In this document: one piece after another, positions 50,889 to 61,289 of the stretch | How the letters are laid out: each line of letters opens with the position of its first letter | How positions within the stretch are numbered: position 1 is the stretch's first letter | DNA from: Kurthia senegalensis | GTDB taxonomy: Bacteria; Bacillota; Bacilli; Bacillales_A; Planococcaceae | Direction: 5' to 3' | Length of the DNA: 64,000 nucleotides | NCBI RefSeq assembly: GCF_000285595.1 | Contig: NZ_HE611065.1 | Location: forward strand, 185,812 to 249,811 | Made by a program: the position numbers and the translations under genes | Notes under the pieces: model-generated | Databases searched by the model: none | Seen by the model: only the letters and a program-made list of their open reading frames with translations | What the model was told of the DNA's origin: nothing

Positions 50889-53207
50889 TTATTTGTTGCC
50901 TCCATCTAATGCAATTTGAAGCACTTCTTCCACATGACTTACCGGATGGAAAGTCAACTGTTCACGAACAGTTTCTGGAATATCTTCTAAATCACGTTCA
51001 TTTTCTTTCGGAATAATAATCGTCGTTAAGCCCGCACGATGCGCACTTAATGATTTTTCTTTCAAGCCACCAATTGGCAATACGCGGCCACGTAACGTTA
51101 CCTCGCCTGTCATTCCGACTTCTTTCCGAATTGCCTTATTTATTATAGCAGAAGTTAATGCAGTTACCATCGTCACTCCTGCAGAAGGACCATCTTTCGG
51201 AACGGCTCCTTCTGGTACGTGAATGTGCACATCGTGTTTCTCAAAATAATTTTCAGTGACACCGTACGTTTGTTGTTTTGAACGAACGTATGAAAGTGCT
51301 GTTTGTGCAGATTCTTTCATCACATCGCCTAATTGACCCGTTAATTGGATTTTACCATTCCCCGGTAGTACCGATACTTCAATTTGTAACGTATCGCCAC
51401 CAGCTGTCGTGTATGCCAATCCTGTCGCAACACCGACAATATTTTCAGCATTCGCTTGACCGTAACTAAATTTCTTTTTCCCTAAAAACTGATCAATATT
51501 TTTTGTCGTAATTATTACTTTTTTCTGGTCATCTCGCACAATTTTACCTGCTGCTTTACGGCAAAGAGATGCCATCAAACGATTTAATCCACGAACACCC
51601 GCTTCTCGCGTATAGTAACGAACACATTGTTCCAATACATCACTACGTACTTGCAACTGTGATTTCGTTAAACCGTGCGCTTCAATTTGTTGAGGGAGTA
51701 AATGATTTTTAGCAATCGCTATTTTCTCCATTTCTGTATAGCCCGAAAGTTGAATAATTTCCATACGATCACGTAGCGGCCCTGGAATACCACCTAAATC
51801 ATTGGCTGTCGCAACGAATAATACATCTGATAAATTATACGGTTCTTCAATGAAATGGTCACTAAACGTACCATTTTGTTCTGGATCTAGCACTTCAAGC
51901 ATCGCTGCTGAAGGATCTCCTCTAAAATCATTCGCCATTTTATCGATTTCATCTAGTAAAAAGACCGGATTAATCGTTCCTGCTTTTTTCATCCCTTGGA
52001 TAATACGACCTGGCATTGCGCCGACATACGTTCTTCTATGTCCACGAATTTCTGATTCATCACGCACACCACCGAGTGACATACGTACGAATTCACGATT
52101 CAGTGATTTGGCAATCGACTGTGCAAGAGACGTTTTACCAACACCTGGAGGTCCTACTAAACATAAAATCGGTCCTTTTAGTTCCCCTTTTAGTTGTTGA
52201 ACTGCTAGGAATTCTAAAATACGTTCTTTTACTTTTTCAAGACCTTCATGATCTTTATTTAAAATTTGCTCCGCCTTTTTCAAATTATGACGATCAACCG
52301 TCGCGTTTGACCAAGGAATGCTAACAATCCAATCTAAATAATTTCGGATTACACTGCTTTCCGCCGCTTGAACAGGGATTGCTTCATAGCGTTGTAATTC
52401 TTTTAATGCCAACGCTTTCGTTGACTCTGGCATATGAGCCGCTTCGATTTTTTCACGTAACAATTCGCTATCTTTTTGCTTCCCATCTTTGTCACCAAGC
52501 TCTTGTTGAATAGCTTTCATTTGCTCACGTAAATAAAAATCTTTTTGCGTTTTTTCCATCGCACGTTTTACTTTACCGCCGATTCGTTTTTCCATAATTA
52601 AAATTTCTTGCTCTTCTTTTAAATGAGTAAGCATTAATTCTAATCGTTCATTCATATCAAATGTCTGTAAAAACAGCTGTTTCGTACGCATTTTAAATGG
52701 CAATTGACTCGCAATGAAGTCTACAAGTTCTGAAGCTGATTCTAGTTCATTTGCTGTATCAATCACATCTAGTGGAATACGTCCTGCCACTTTAACGTAA
52801 CGTGTAAATTGATCGGTAATCATACGTGCCATACTTTCCGTCATAATCGGATCACCTGATTGTTCATCAAACGTTTCTACATTTACGTATGTGACGTCTT
52901 TCGATTCGATAATTTCTGTATGTTTTGCTCGGTACACGCCTTCTACAACGAGTCGGAATGTATTGTTCGGTAATTTAACGAGTTGTGTCACTTTCGCTAT
53001 GACACCTGTTTCGTAAAAATCTTCTCTACTCGGTTGTTCTGTCGCTGCTTGCTTTTGTGTTACTAAATATAAAAGTTGGTCAGTTTCCATTACTTCATCG
53101 ACAGCTGCCATTGATCGTTGTCGCCCAACATCAATATGTATCGATTGTTTTGGATAAACGATTAGTCCTCTTAAAGGAATCATCGGTATATGTTGATTTG
53201 TCGCCAT
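50889..53207 (-). CDS. lonA: ATP-dependent protease LonA
   Basis: Hexameric AAA+ protease for misfolded and regulatory proteins. It has 772 residues. N-terminal LON substrate domain (about 1-200), AAA+ with Walker A GPPGVGKTS (about 353-361) and Walker B FLLDEIDKM, then the protease domain with Ser-Lys dyad (PKDGPSAG, Ser about 677; Lys about 720 in GGLKEKSL). It is upstream of engB and separated from clpX by a terminator. Confidence 0.98.
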   Translation of the reverse strand: MATNQHIPMIPLRGLIVYPKQSIHIDVGRQRSMAAVDEVMETDQLLYLVTQKQAATEQPSREDFYETGVIAKVTQLVKLPNNTFRLVVEGVYRAKHTEIIESKDVTYVNVETFDEQSGDPIMTESMARMITDQFTRYVKVAGRIPLDVIDTANELESASELVDFIASQLPFKMRTKQLFLQTFDMNERLELMLTHLKEEQEILIMEKRIGGKVKRAMEKTQKDFYLREQMKAIQQELGDKDGKQKDSELLREKIEAAHMPESTKALALKELQRYEAIPVQAAESSVIRNYLDWIVSIPWSNATVDRHNLKKAEQILNKDHEGLEKVKERILEFLAVQQLKGELKGPILCLVGPPGVGKTSLAQSIAKSLNREFVRMSLGGVRDESEIRGHRRTYVGAMPGRIIQGMKKAGTINPVFLLDEIDKMANDFRGDPSAAMLEVLDPEQNGTFSDHFIEEPYNLSDVLFVATANDLGGIPGPLRDRMEIIQLSGYTEMEKIAIAKNHLLPQQIEAHGLTKSQLQVRSDVLEQCVRYYTREAGVRGLNRLMASLCRKAAGKIVRDDQKKVIITTKNIDQFLGKKKFSYGQANAENIVGVATGLAYTTAGGDTLQIEVSVLPGNGKIQLTGQLGDVMKESAQTALSYVRSKQQTYGVTENYFEKHDVHIHVPEGAVPKDGPSAGVTMVTALTSAIINKAIRKEVGMTGEVTLRGRVLPIGGLKEKSLSAHRAGLTTIIIPKENERDLEDIPETVREQLTFHPVSHVEEVLQIALDGGNK

Positions 53208-53249
53208 GCCAACTCACCTCCATTATTTTTTACAGTTGAAAAATGACAT

Positions 53250-53293
53250 AAAAAAATGGCTTCGACTGGTACAATATGACACAATCGAAGCCA
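53250..53293 (-). terminator. Terminator after clpX
   Basis: TGGCTTCGA...TCGAAGCCA with seven Ts on the minus strand. Confidence 0.88.
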
Positions 53294-53306
53294 GCATTAC
53301 ATTTCA

Positions 53307-54566
53307 TTAAGCTGAAGTTTTTGCATCGCCTTGAACTTCAGTTCCATCTTCAAGAACTAACGTTGGACGCGCTTGATCTTGCAACGTTTCTTTCGTAATG
53401 ATGCATTTCACTACGTCTCCACGAGAAGGTAATTCAAACATAACGTCTAACATCGTATCTTCAATAATTGAACGAAGTCCACGAGCACCTGTTTTACGTT
53501 CAATTGCTTCTTTCGCAATTTCAAATAACGCATCTTTTTCAAACACTAATTCAACGCCATCGAGTTCCAACATTTTTTCATATTGTTTCGTTAGCGAGTT
53601 TTTAGGTTCTGTTAAAATTTGTACAAGTGCATCTTCATCGAGACGTTCCAGGCTAGCCAATACTGGCAAGCGACCAATAAATTCTGGAATTAAACCGAAT
53701 TTTAATAAATCTTCTGGAATTAAATGCTTCATAAAGTTTTGATCTTCTACTTTCTTCTGTTCTGAACCGAAGCCAATCACTTTAGAACCTAAACGACGTT
53801 TAATAATTTGTTCGATACCATCAAATGCACCACCGACGATGAATAAAATGTTTGTCGTATCGATTTGTAAAAATTCTTGATGTGGGTGTTTACGTCCACC
53901 TTGAGGAGGAACACTTGCAGTCGTTCCTTCAAGAATTTTTAATAAAGCTTGTTGTACACCTTCGCCTGAAACATCTCTCGTAATTGATGGATTTTCAGAT
54001 TTGCGTGCTACTTTATCAATTTCATCAATATAAATAATCCCTTTTTGGGCACGTTCAATATCGTAATCCGCTGCTTGGATTAATTTTAATAAAATATTTT
54101 CAACGTCTTCCCCTACATAACCGGCTTCTGTTAAAGAAGTCGCATCTGCAATGGCAAATGGTACATCGATAATACGAGCTAGCGTTTGAGCTAATAATGT
54201 TTTACCGCTACCTGTAGGTCCGATTAAAACAATATTTGATTTTGAAAGCTCTACATCATCAATTTTACTATTTGAATTCACACGTTTGTAGTGATTGTAT
54301 ACTGCAACAGAAAGGGCTTTTTTAGCACGATCTTGACCGATTACGTAACCGTCTAAAATCGAACGGATTTCTTGAGGTTTCGGAATTTCTTTAACCTCAA
54401 CTGATTCTTCTGTACCAAGTTCTTCAACGACAATTTCGGAGCAAAGGTCGATACATTCATCACAAATATATACACCAGGACCTGCCACAAGTTTACGAAC
54501 TTGTTCTTGTGGTTTACCACAGAAAGAACATTTTAAATTGCCTGTCTCATCATTAAATTTAAACAA
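53307..54566 (-). CDS. clpX: ATP-dependent Clp protease ATP-binding subunit ClpX
   Basis: Unfoldase partner of ClpP. It has 419 residues. N-terminal zinc finger ([12 protein letters not shown]...CDEC, residues about 10-40), Walker A GPTGSGKT (about 116), Walker [10 protein letters not shown], sensor and [11 protein letters not shown] motifs, and the IGF loop for ClpP (VIGFGSE) all present. It lies between tig and lon. Confidence 0.98.
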   Translation of the reverse strand: MFKFNDETGNLKCSFCGKPQEQVRKLVAGPGVYICDECIDLCSEIVVEELGTEESVEVKEIPKPQEIRSILDGYVIGQDRAKKALSVAVYNHYKRVNSNSKIDDVELSKSNIVLIGPTGSGKTLLAQTLARIIDVPFAIADATSLTEAGYVGEDVENILLKLIQAADYDIERAQKGIIYIDEIDKVARKSENPSITRDVSGEGVQQALLKILEGTTASVPPQGGRKHPHQEFLQIDTTNILFIVGGAFDGIEQIIKRRLGSKVIGFGSEQKKVEDQNFMKHLIPEDLLKFGLIPEFIGRLPVLASLERLDEDALVQILTEPKNSLTKQYEKMLELDGVELVFEKDALFEIAKEAIERKTGARGLRSIIEDTMLDVMFELPSRGDVVKCIITKETLQDQARPTLVLEDGTEVQGDAKTSA

Positions 54567-54647
54567 TTACTTCACCCCTATTCAAGCCAATGTTACAAGA
54601 TAATAGTACGTTTCGCAACTATAACGTATCAATAGCTCTATGTATGA

Positions 54648-54691
54648 CAAAACAAGGTACGGAGAAAACCGTACCTTGTTTCATTTTGTTA
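54648..54691 (-). terminator. Terminator after tig
   Basis: AAACAAGGTACGG...CCGTACCTTGTTT hairpin and T-rich tail downstream of the tig stop on the minus strand. Confidence 0.86.
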
Positions 54692-54730
54692 CTTATTGAT
54701 CAAACTAATCCATTTGAATTAGAAGAAAAA

Positions 54731-56020
54731 TTAAGCGATTTTAGCGTTTTCAACTAAGAATTCAACAGTTTTTTGTACTTTAACATCATGAGTGATGATT
54801 GAAGTACCACCAAGAGCTGCTAAAATTTGGTCAGTAGTCATTTTGAATTGTTCAGCCATTTTAGCTAATTCAGCATTTACGTCTTCTTCAGAAGCTTCAA
54901 TACCTTCTGCTTCAGCAATTGCATCTAATACTAATGATACGCGTACACGTTGGTCAGCTTCTTCTTTACGTTCAGCTTTGAATGCAGCTTCATCAGTATT
55001 TGTTAATTGGAAGTATAATTCAAGGTTTAAACCTTGCATAGAAAGTTGTTGGTTAAATTCTTGTAACATACGGTTTAATTCAGTTTCAACCATAGCTTCA
55101 GGAAGTTCGATTGTAGCGTTAGCAGCAGCTTTTTCTACTAAATCGTCACGTAATTTACCTTCTGCAGCTTCTTCTTTTTGTTTAGCAGTAGTTTCTTTTA
55201 GTTTAGCGCGTAAAGCATCTAAAGTGTCAACTTCGCTGTCGATTTCTGAAGCTAAATCGTCATTTAATTCTGGAAGTTCTTTCGCTTTGATTTCTTTAAC
55301 AGTCACTTTGAATACTGCAGGTTTACCAGCTAATTCAGCAGCGTGGTATTCTTCTGGGAAAGTAATTTCTACTTCTTTTTCTTCGCCAGATTTAGCACCG
55401 ATTAATTGTTCTTCGAAACCTGGGATGAATGAACCAGAACCGATTTCAAGAGCGTAATCGTCACCTTTACCACCATCGAATGCTACGCCATCTTGGAAGC
55501 CTTCGAAGTCGATTACAGCAGTATCACCGTTTTCAACAGCACCGTCTTCTTTAACTACTAGTTCAGCAAGACGTTTTTGGTTTTCAGCAATGATTTCTTC
55601 TACTTCTGCATCTGTTACTTCAGTAGTTTCTTTTGTTACTTCTAAACCTTTGTAATCGCCTAGTTGTACTTCTGGAATAACAACAACTTTCGCTGTGAAA
55701 GTGAAAGGTTTGTTTTTACCTAGTGCATCTGGAGCGAAGTCGATTTCTGGTTGATCTACTGGAGAAATACCAGTTTCATCGATTGCTTTAGGGTAGTTGC
55801 TGTTGATTAAAATATCAAAAGCATCTTGGTATAAAGATTCCACGCCAAATTTTTTTTCAAATAAGTGACGAGGCATTTTACCTTTACGGAAACCTGGTAC
55901 GTTAATTTGTTTTACTACTTTTTTGAATGCTGCATCTAATGCTGCATTTACTTCTTCAGCAGGAACTTCGATTGTTAATAAACCGTTGTTACCTTCTTGT
56001 TTTTCCCATTTTGCTGACAT
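54731..56020 (-). CDS. tig: Trigger factor
   Basis: Ribosome-bound chaperone and peptidyl-prolyl isomerase. It has 429 residues. The ribosome-binding signature GFRKGKMPR is at about residues 43-51. The FKBP domain is in the middle (about 160-245) and the C-terminal helical chaperone domain follows. GGAGGT lies just before the ATG. It has its own promoter and terminator. Confidence 0.98.
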   Translation of the reverse strand: MSAKWEKQEGNNGLLTIEVPAEEVNAALDAAFKKVVKQINVPGFRKGKMPRHLFEKKFGVESLYQDAFDILINSNYPKAIDETGISPVDQPEIDFAPDALGKNKPFTFTAKVVVIPEVQLGDYKGLEVTKETTEVTDAEVEEIIAENQKRLAELVVKEDGAVENGDTAVIDFEGFQDGVAFDGGKGDDYALEIGSGSFIPGFEEQLIGAKSGEEKEVEITFPEEYHAAELAGKPAVFKVTVKEIKAKELPELNDDLASEIDSEVDTLDALRAKLKETTAKQKEEAAEGKLRDDLVEKAAANATIELPEAMVETELNRMLQEFNQQLSMQGLNLELYFQLTNTDEAAFKAERKEEADQRVRVSLVLDAIAEAEGIEASEEDVNAELAKMAEQFKMTTDQILAALGGTSIITHDVKVQKTVEFLVENAKIA

Positions 56021-56090
56021 GTGTCATACCTCCAAAATTAAATTCAAAGAGCTTTATTATGTGTCTTCGCGCTACTTTGATAACTGTTTT

Positions 56091-56118
56091 AGTATATCAT
56101 AGTTCCGTCTAGTTTCAA
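56091..56118 (-). promoter_or_regulatory. Sigma-A-type promoter of tig
   Basis: TTGAAA (56118-56113), 16 bases, TATACT (56096-56091) on the minus strand, 71 bp before the tig start. It begins 7 bp before the ysoA-like stop, so the -35 region is next to that gene's end. Confidence 0.72.
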
Positions 56119-56125
56119 CTCATTT

Positions 56126-57117
56126 TCATGCTTCTGGCAACTCTGAAAATTTTTCAAGTTCTGAAAGAAAGTTCATCAAATCATAATCCGTTTCTTGAAC
56201 GTGTCCAAACATTTGATGAACGTAATCTACATAGCCTTCTGCAACATCTTCCGCTTCATAATCAAACCAAGCGTAAGGGTACGTAACGAGTATGTGACGC
56301 GCTATTAAGTATTGTACCATGTCATATGCCGAAACTTCTTGTTGTAAGGTTTCTTCCGTTCGTGCCATCACTTGATTAACGATGTCCATTTGTTCAGGAA
56401 GTACTAATTTTTGTGCATTAAACTGTTGAGAATGTCCAAATTTCGTTACTTTTACTTCTATAGAAATTTCTTGTTCAACGAGTATATAAAGCGCCACCGA
56501 TTGAATCATCGGATGGACTTCTTCCGCTTCAATAATTTTTTTAATTTCGTCGCAAACGGTCTTACATTTGCTTGTTGCAACGTGCGAAGCAATTGCATTT
56601 GCTTCCATAAACTTTGTTCAAAAAATGCATCGAGCAAATAATCTTCTGATTGAATCGTTTCTTCTACATACGCTTGTTGTTCTTTTCGTGCAGCTGTTTC
56701 TGCAATGCGTCCATTCAAAGCACGAATATGTTCAAATTGTTCCATCGCTTGAGGAGGAATAACGTTTTCAGTCATTAATTGCGAAATGATTTCTTCCACG
56801 TGCTGAAACTCTCTTAGTTCCATACACGTAGATAAATACAATTCCATTACTTCTATATAAAGGTCCGTTCCCATTTGAAAAAGTTGTTCGCAAACCGCTC
56901 GTGCATCTGCAAATCTCCGAATTTCAAATAAAGAAAAAGCGTATGCACTGAGCATTTGCTCTTCTCCTTCTTCATAGCGAAGTACTTCTTCAAATGCCTC
57001 AACAGCTAAATCGTATTGATACGTTTCTGCATACGTATGTGCCTGACTTTTCAAACGGTCAATCGTTCCTGGAAACATAATGACATTTTGCTTTTGTTGC
57101 GGTTTTTTTTCCGTCAT
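56126..57117 (-). pseudogene. YsoA-like tetratricopeptide protein, one frameshift as sequenced
   Basis: The N-terminal part (57117-56550) has TPR-type helices such as YQYDLAVEAFEEVLRYEEGEEQML and reads to VRPFATKLKK. The A-run near 56535 has seven bases where eight are needed. Adding one base continues into IIEAEEVHPMIQSVALYILVE in pieces and the rest of the protein, giving about 330 residues, close to B. subtilis YsoA. The neighbouring trigger factor gene supports this call. The two short frames seen here are therefore one gene. TPR proteins bind other proteins; partner unknown. Confidence 0.8.
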
Positions 57118-57142
57118 GTGACCATGCTCCTTTTAAGCGTGC

Positions 57143-58021
57143 TTACTTATTTTTAAAAATATGTGTCGCATGCCATTGTAAATATTTTTTCTGTTGTTTT
57201 TGTATCGCAATGGACTGTCCTTCATACAATTCTAGTGCAAATTGATAGTCCATAATTTTTTCTGAAACGAGTAATTGCCCTTTTCGGTTAACTGTAATCA
57301 AGCCTTTTTCGAATAAAGTACTATGGTTGTGACAAAGTACGATGCCATTATACTCAGACGTACGCTCAACTTCCGTTCCCTTTTCAGGCATTTTCAAAAA
57401 TGGTGCACGTAATAAAGCTTCATATGAAAGGTGGCAAACCGCACATTGTTTTTGATGTTCAATCATTTGTACACGACGCTCTTTTAAAAACGCTTCATTC
57501 TGATATTCAAGTTGCTGTTTCCACCCCGTTAGACGCGCAAGTAATGATACTGTCAAATTACTCGTTTCTTCTAATAAAGTAGGCTGAATTAATAAATCTT
57601 GGACGTCTTGTAATAAATGATGAATGAGTCGCAATGCGAGTTCTGTATGAATTGGGAATAAGTACCCCCCGTTGCCACTACCATCTTTTTGAAATGGCGA
57701 ATATTTCTCAGGTAAAAGCGGCTCCAACTCATCAAAAATCTGACTGATTAATAGCGGTCGATCTAAGTCTGTATACGCTGCTTCAGCACGATACATCGGG
57801 ACGGTCATCGACTCGACGACTTCCGTTTCTTTCGTTACGACACTTACAGCTTGAATCCATCCTTTGACGTAGTGAAACACAACATCTCCTTGTCGAAGGT
57901 CTTTCATCTTTTCCCAAGAAAAATATTTTGCACCCGCCCGATCTAAAGTAGGTGCTTCAAGAACGGAGCGCTTCCGTTCATCCTCATATGTTTCTCCTTG
58001 CATTACGATTAGACATTTCAT
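57143..58021 (-). CDS. PUA/EVE-like protein with a degenerate HNH domain
   Basis: 292 residues from ATG 58021 (GAGGG upstream). The N-terminal part (about 1-90) has the DRAGAKYFSWEKMKDLRQGDVVFHYVKG pattern (in pieces) of PUA-like/EVE folds that can read modified bases. The C-terminal part (about 195-255) matches the HNH_2 family: CAVC, then LLRAPFLK, then NGIVLCHNHSTLFEKGLITV. In the usual family the second motif is AAHI; here the catalytic His is Phe, although the NH pair remains. The architecture resembles modification-dependent nucleases, but loss of that His argues against cleavage. Function unknown. Confidence 0.7.
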   Translation of the reverse strand: MKCLIVMQGETYEDERKRSVLEAPTLDRAGAKYFSWEKMKDLRQGDVVFHYVKGWIQAVSVVTKETEVVESMTVPMYRAEAAYTDLDRPLLISQIFDELEPLLPEKYSPFQKDGSGNGGYLFPIHTELALRLIHHLLQDVQDLLIQPTLLEETSNLTVSLLARLTGWKQQLEYQNEAFLKERRVQMIEHQKQCAVCHLSYEALLRAPFLKMPEKGTEVERTSEYNGIVLCHNHSTLFEKGLITVNRKGQLLVSEKIMDYQFALELYEGQSIAIQKQQKKYLQWHATHIFKNK

Positions 58022-58110
58022 GACAATCAATCCCTCATTCATACTTAATTTATTCCTTATAAATAAGTATACACATTTTATTTTTTATTGTGCCACAATT
58101 TGTAGAAATA

Positions 58111-58144
58111 GAAAAACCTCACGTATACGTACGCGAGGTTTTTC
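58111..58144 (-). terminator. Terminator after the first dacB-like gene
   Basis: AAAAACCTC...GAGGTTTTT hairpin with a U-run on the minus strand, just past the stop. Confidence 0.8.
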
Positions 58145-58152
58145 TTCTGACA

Positions 58153-59406
58153 TTAATTTTTTACGATCGTTCGGTAAATTTCATCAATCGCTGAACGAGA
58201 ACTCCCTTTCGTTAAGACGCTAACGACGACTTTTTCTCCATCACTTTTCGTCACATAACCGCTCAGTGTATTGACGCCTTTGTCGAGTGTTCCTGTTTTC
58301 GCATGAACACGTCCACTCACAGATTTCAAACGACCATTTAACGTACCACCCGTCAGCCCTGATTTACCGCCTACAGGTAAGCTGTTATAAAACGTTTTAT
58401 AGTAATCTTTTTTCGTTTCTTGATACAAATATTTAGATAGTTGCGAAGCAGTCACTTTATTATTATGTGACATACCTGAACCATCTTCAAACTTCCATTT
58501 TTTTGAGTCTACTTTGTTTTCTTTAGCATACGACTTCATCACAAGAACACCGTTCGCATTCGTTCCTTTTTTCTCATATATTGAACGACTCATCGTCTTA
58601 ACGAGAACATCAGCTATCGCATTATCGCTATATTTCATAAAAGGATAAATAATTTGAGACAACTTCGGTGAACGATTTTCAACTGCTACTTTTGCTGTTT
58701 TCGGTGTTTCTTTCACTTTATATGTGTTTTTAGAAAGTTTAATTCCTTCTGCTTTTAATGCCGCAACGAAGGCCGCTAACGTATAACTTGTCGGATTGCC
58801 AATAGGTATACGTCGACTGCCGCTATACATTGTCCCCGTTCCGTAATTGTCATTAGGTGCTAACGTTAAAGCAGATACTTTCGCTCCGTAGTAATAAGGT
58901 TTGTCAATTTTCAATATACCTGGCGCATAATAGTTACGATCAAACCACGTATCATCACCATACACGTTGCCCTTTACTTTTTTAATGCCTTGATTTTTTA
59001 ATTTTTTCGCCATTTTCTTTAAATGTTTCTTTTGTAAACTTGGATCTCCTTCGCCTACTAAGTAAACGTTCCCGTCCAATGTACCGCTTTTACTTAACTT
59101 CCCTGTCGTCTTAATTGTCGTCGTAAAACGATACTCTTCGCCAAGTGTACTAAGCGCAGCAGTTGCCGTTAAAATTTTCATATTCGATGCGGGCGTATAC
59201 AATTTGTTGCTGTTGTAACTGAAAAGCATTTTTCCAGTTTTTGCATCACGAACCGCAATACCTTCAGAACCTGCTTGTTTAGCTAATACAGTTAGCTTTT
59301 TCTTCCCAGCTGCATTAATTGTTGCTGCACTTGCGTCAATTGTCGTTGAAGCGAACAGCGCACTCGTTAATAATGTACTCATCGCCAATAATTTTATCTT
59401 TTTCAT
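58153..59406 (-). CDS. D-alanyl-D-alanine carboxypeptidase, S13 family (shorter paralogue)
   Basis: PBP4-type enzyme that trims or cross-cuts D-Ala-D-Ala in peptidoglycan. It has 417 residues with a signal peptide (1-28). Active-site motifs: SNMK (SxxK, about 73), SDNA (SxN, about 254) and HAKTGTL (KTG, about 370). Compared with the adjacent paralogue it lacks about 70 residues of the insert domain between the GDDTWFD region and the SPKLS region. The remaining fold is intact, so activity is plausible. Probable origin by tandem duplication. Confidence 0.93.
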   Translation of the reverse strand: MKKIKLLAMSTLLTSALFASTTIDASAATINAAGKKKLTVLAKQAGSEGIAVRDAKTGKMLFSYNSNKLYTPASNMKILTATAALSTLGEEYRFTTTIKTTGKLSKSGTLDGNVYLVGEGDPSLQKKHLKKMAKKLKNQGIKKVKGNVYGDDTWFDRNYYAPGILKIDKPYYYGAKVSALTLAPNDNYGTGTMYSGSRRIPIGNPTSYTLAAFVAALKAEGIKLSKNTYKVKETPKTAKVAVENRSPKLSQIIYPFMKYSDNAIADVLVKTMSRSIYEKKGTNANGVLVMKSYAKENKVDSKKWKFEDGSGMSHNNKVTASQLSKYLYQETKKDYYKTFYNSLPVGGKSGLTGGTLNGRLKSVSGRVHAKTGTLDKGVNTLSGYVTKSDGEKVVVSVLTKGSSRSAIDEIYRTIVKN

Positions 59407-59507
59407 CGTTCCACTCCCTTTTGTAATAGTATAAAAATTTTACAATTAGGAAATATATCAACTATTTGATATTAGTAAATAAAAGGATAAAATGGTAATT
59501 AATAACG

Positions 59508-59548
59508 AAAAAATGTGGATAGAGTATTGAAATACACCATCCACATTT
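59508..59548 (-). terminator. Terminator after the second dacB-like gene
   Basis: AAATGTGGAT...ATCCACATTT hairpin with a U-run on the minus strand immediately after the stop. Confidence 0.8.
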
Positions 59549-59550
59549 CC

Positions 59551-61018
59551 TTATTTTTCATTAATAATCGTCTTAACGAGCGAATCAATCGTTGATGTCG
59601 TATTCGTATTCGATGTTAAGATTGAAATAATGACTCGATCTCCATCTTTTTGTTTCACATAACCACTCAGCGTACGAACGCCATTAATAGAACCTGTTTT
59701 TGCTTGGACGCGATTTTTCAAAGTAGTCGATGTGAAGCGATGTCGTAAAGAACCGCCGACCATACGCGCTGAGTTCCCACCAACTGGCAAGCTCGTTAAA
59801 TACGATTTATAATACGTATCTTTTTGTACATCATACAAAAATTTCGTCATCGTCGACGTCGTTACTTTGTCTTGACTCGATAAACCTGAGCCATCAATAA
59901 ACGTCCATTTAGTAGCCGCAATTTTTTTCGTATTCGCATAGCGGCGTATTGCTTTCACACCTGCTGCGTTCGTACCCGTCTTATACATTTTTTGTCCCAT
60001 TGTTTTCGTCAATGTATCCGCAATTCCATTATTGCTCAATTTCATAAATGGAATTAAAATCTCCGATAACTTCGGTGAATAATCTTGTTTTACGAGCGTC
60101 GCTTTTTTCGGTGTCGCTTTTAATTTATAAGTAGTGTTACTTAATTTGATTCCTTGTTTTTTAATTTCATCTGTGAAAACCGTCATCGTATGTTTCGTCG
60201 GATCGTCTACAGATAACCATTTCGAAACAGTCTTACCCGCTGCTACAGTTCCTTTCACGACAATTTTATTCGTACCATATGTTCTTGAAATAGATAGTCT
60301 AGATGAAGAGCCTTTTTTTGTTGTTACCGCTTGGTTCACAACTTGCAAATGCCCTTTTGCACTAAATGTCACTTTCGGTTTTTTCCTACTGTCGTACCTG
60401 TTGCGTACGTAACGACAACCCCTGTATCATAGTCGCCATTCGGTGAAATCGATAATGCTGAAACAGGCGCCCCGTAGTAAGTAAGGGAATCTGCTTTATT
60501 AATTCCCGGTGCTAAATATTTTTTATCAAACCACGTGCCATCACCGTAAATGGTTCCGTTAATTTTTTTTATTCCTTTTGCTTTTAACTGTTTTGCGAAA
60601 ATCGTTAAATCTGCTTTATGAAACGTTGGATCCCCTTGTCCTTGTAAATAAACGTCTCCATTTAAAGTACCGGTCTTCGTAATTGTACCGGTTGTATGTA
60701 ATTTCGTCGTGAAACGATAGTTCTCACCTAAAGTTTTTAATGATGCTGCAGCTGTTAAAAGTTTCATATTAGAAGCTGTTGACATCATTTTTGTTGGGTT
60801 GTACGAATACAATATTTTTCCCGTTTTAGCATCTCGTACACTAACAGCTGTTTGCACATTTGTCGATTTTAATAACTTATTCATTTTTACGGCTGCGACT
60901 GGATTTAACACATCTGCAGACTTCTTCGTTGTCGCTATTGCATCTACTTCCAACATCGGACTAATCATGAGGAAGGAAGCAAATGTCCCCGCGACGATTT
61001 TTTTAAATAACTATTCAT
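59551..61018 (-). pseudogene. D-alanyl-D-alanine carboxypeptidase, S13 family, full-length paralogue, frameshifted
   Basis: The real start is ATG 61018 with AAGGAG upstream. The signal peptide is broken by a short A-run near 61003 (seven As, eight needed). A second break near 60380 (six As, seven needed) splits the insert domain. Correcting both gives 489 residues, close to DacC-type proteins. Motifs: SNMK (SxxK), SNNG (SxN) and AKTGSI (KTG). Next to the 417-residue paralogue on the same strand. Sequence error is the likeliest reason for the breaks. Confidence 0.87.
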
Positions 61019-61205
61019 TTATTTGCTCTCCTTAGTAATTGTACTTTTAATTATAGAGGTAAATATGGAAAAAGTTACATTACTTTTTGATTACATTTAT
61101 AAAAAAAGAAAAATAATTAGGAATAAAAGGATAGTAACTTTTTAAAGAAAAGGACTTTATATACACCACTTTGTCCATACTTAATAAAAAACTGTTTCTA
61201 CACAT

Positions 61206-61240
61206 AAAAAGAAGGTATGAATAAAATCATACCTTCTTTT
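61206..61240 (-). terminator. Terminator after ndh
   Basis: AAAAGAAGGTATGA...TCATACCTTCTTTT hairpin with a U-run downstream of the ndh stop. Confidence 0.85.
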
Positions 61241-61289
61241 ATCGTGCAACTATATTGTATTGTACGTTAGTAATCACCATATTTTCGGC

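Noticed and set aside
56126-56608. Separate 160-residue gene downstream of the TPR gene
   Set aside because: One added A near 56535 makes it continuous with the TPR protein, matching YsoA length.
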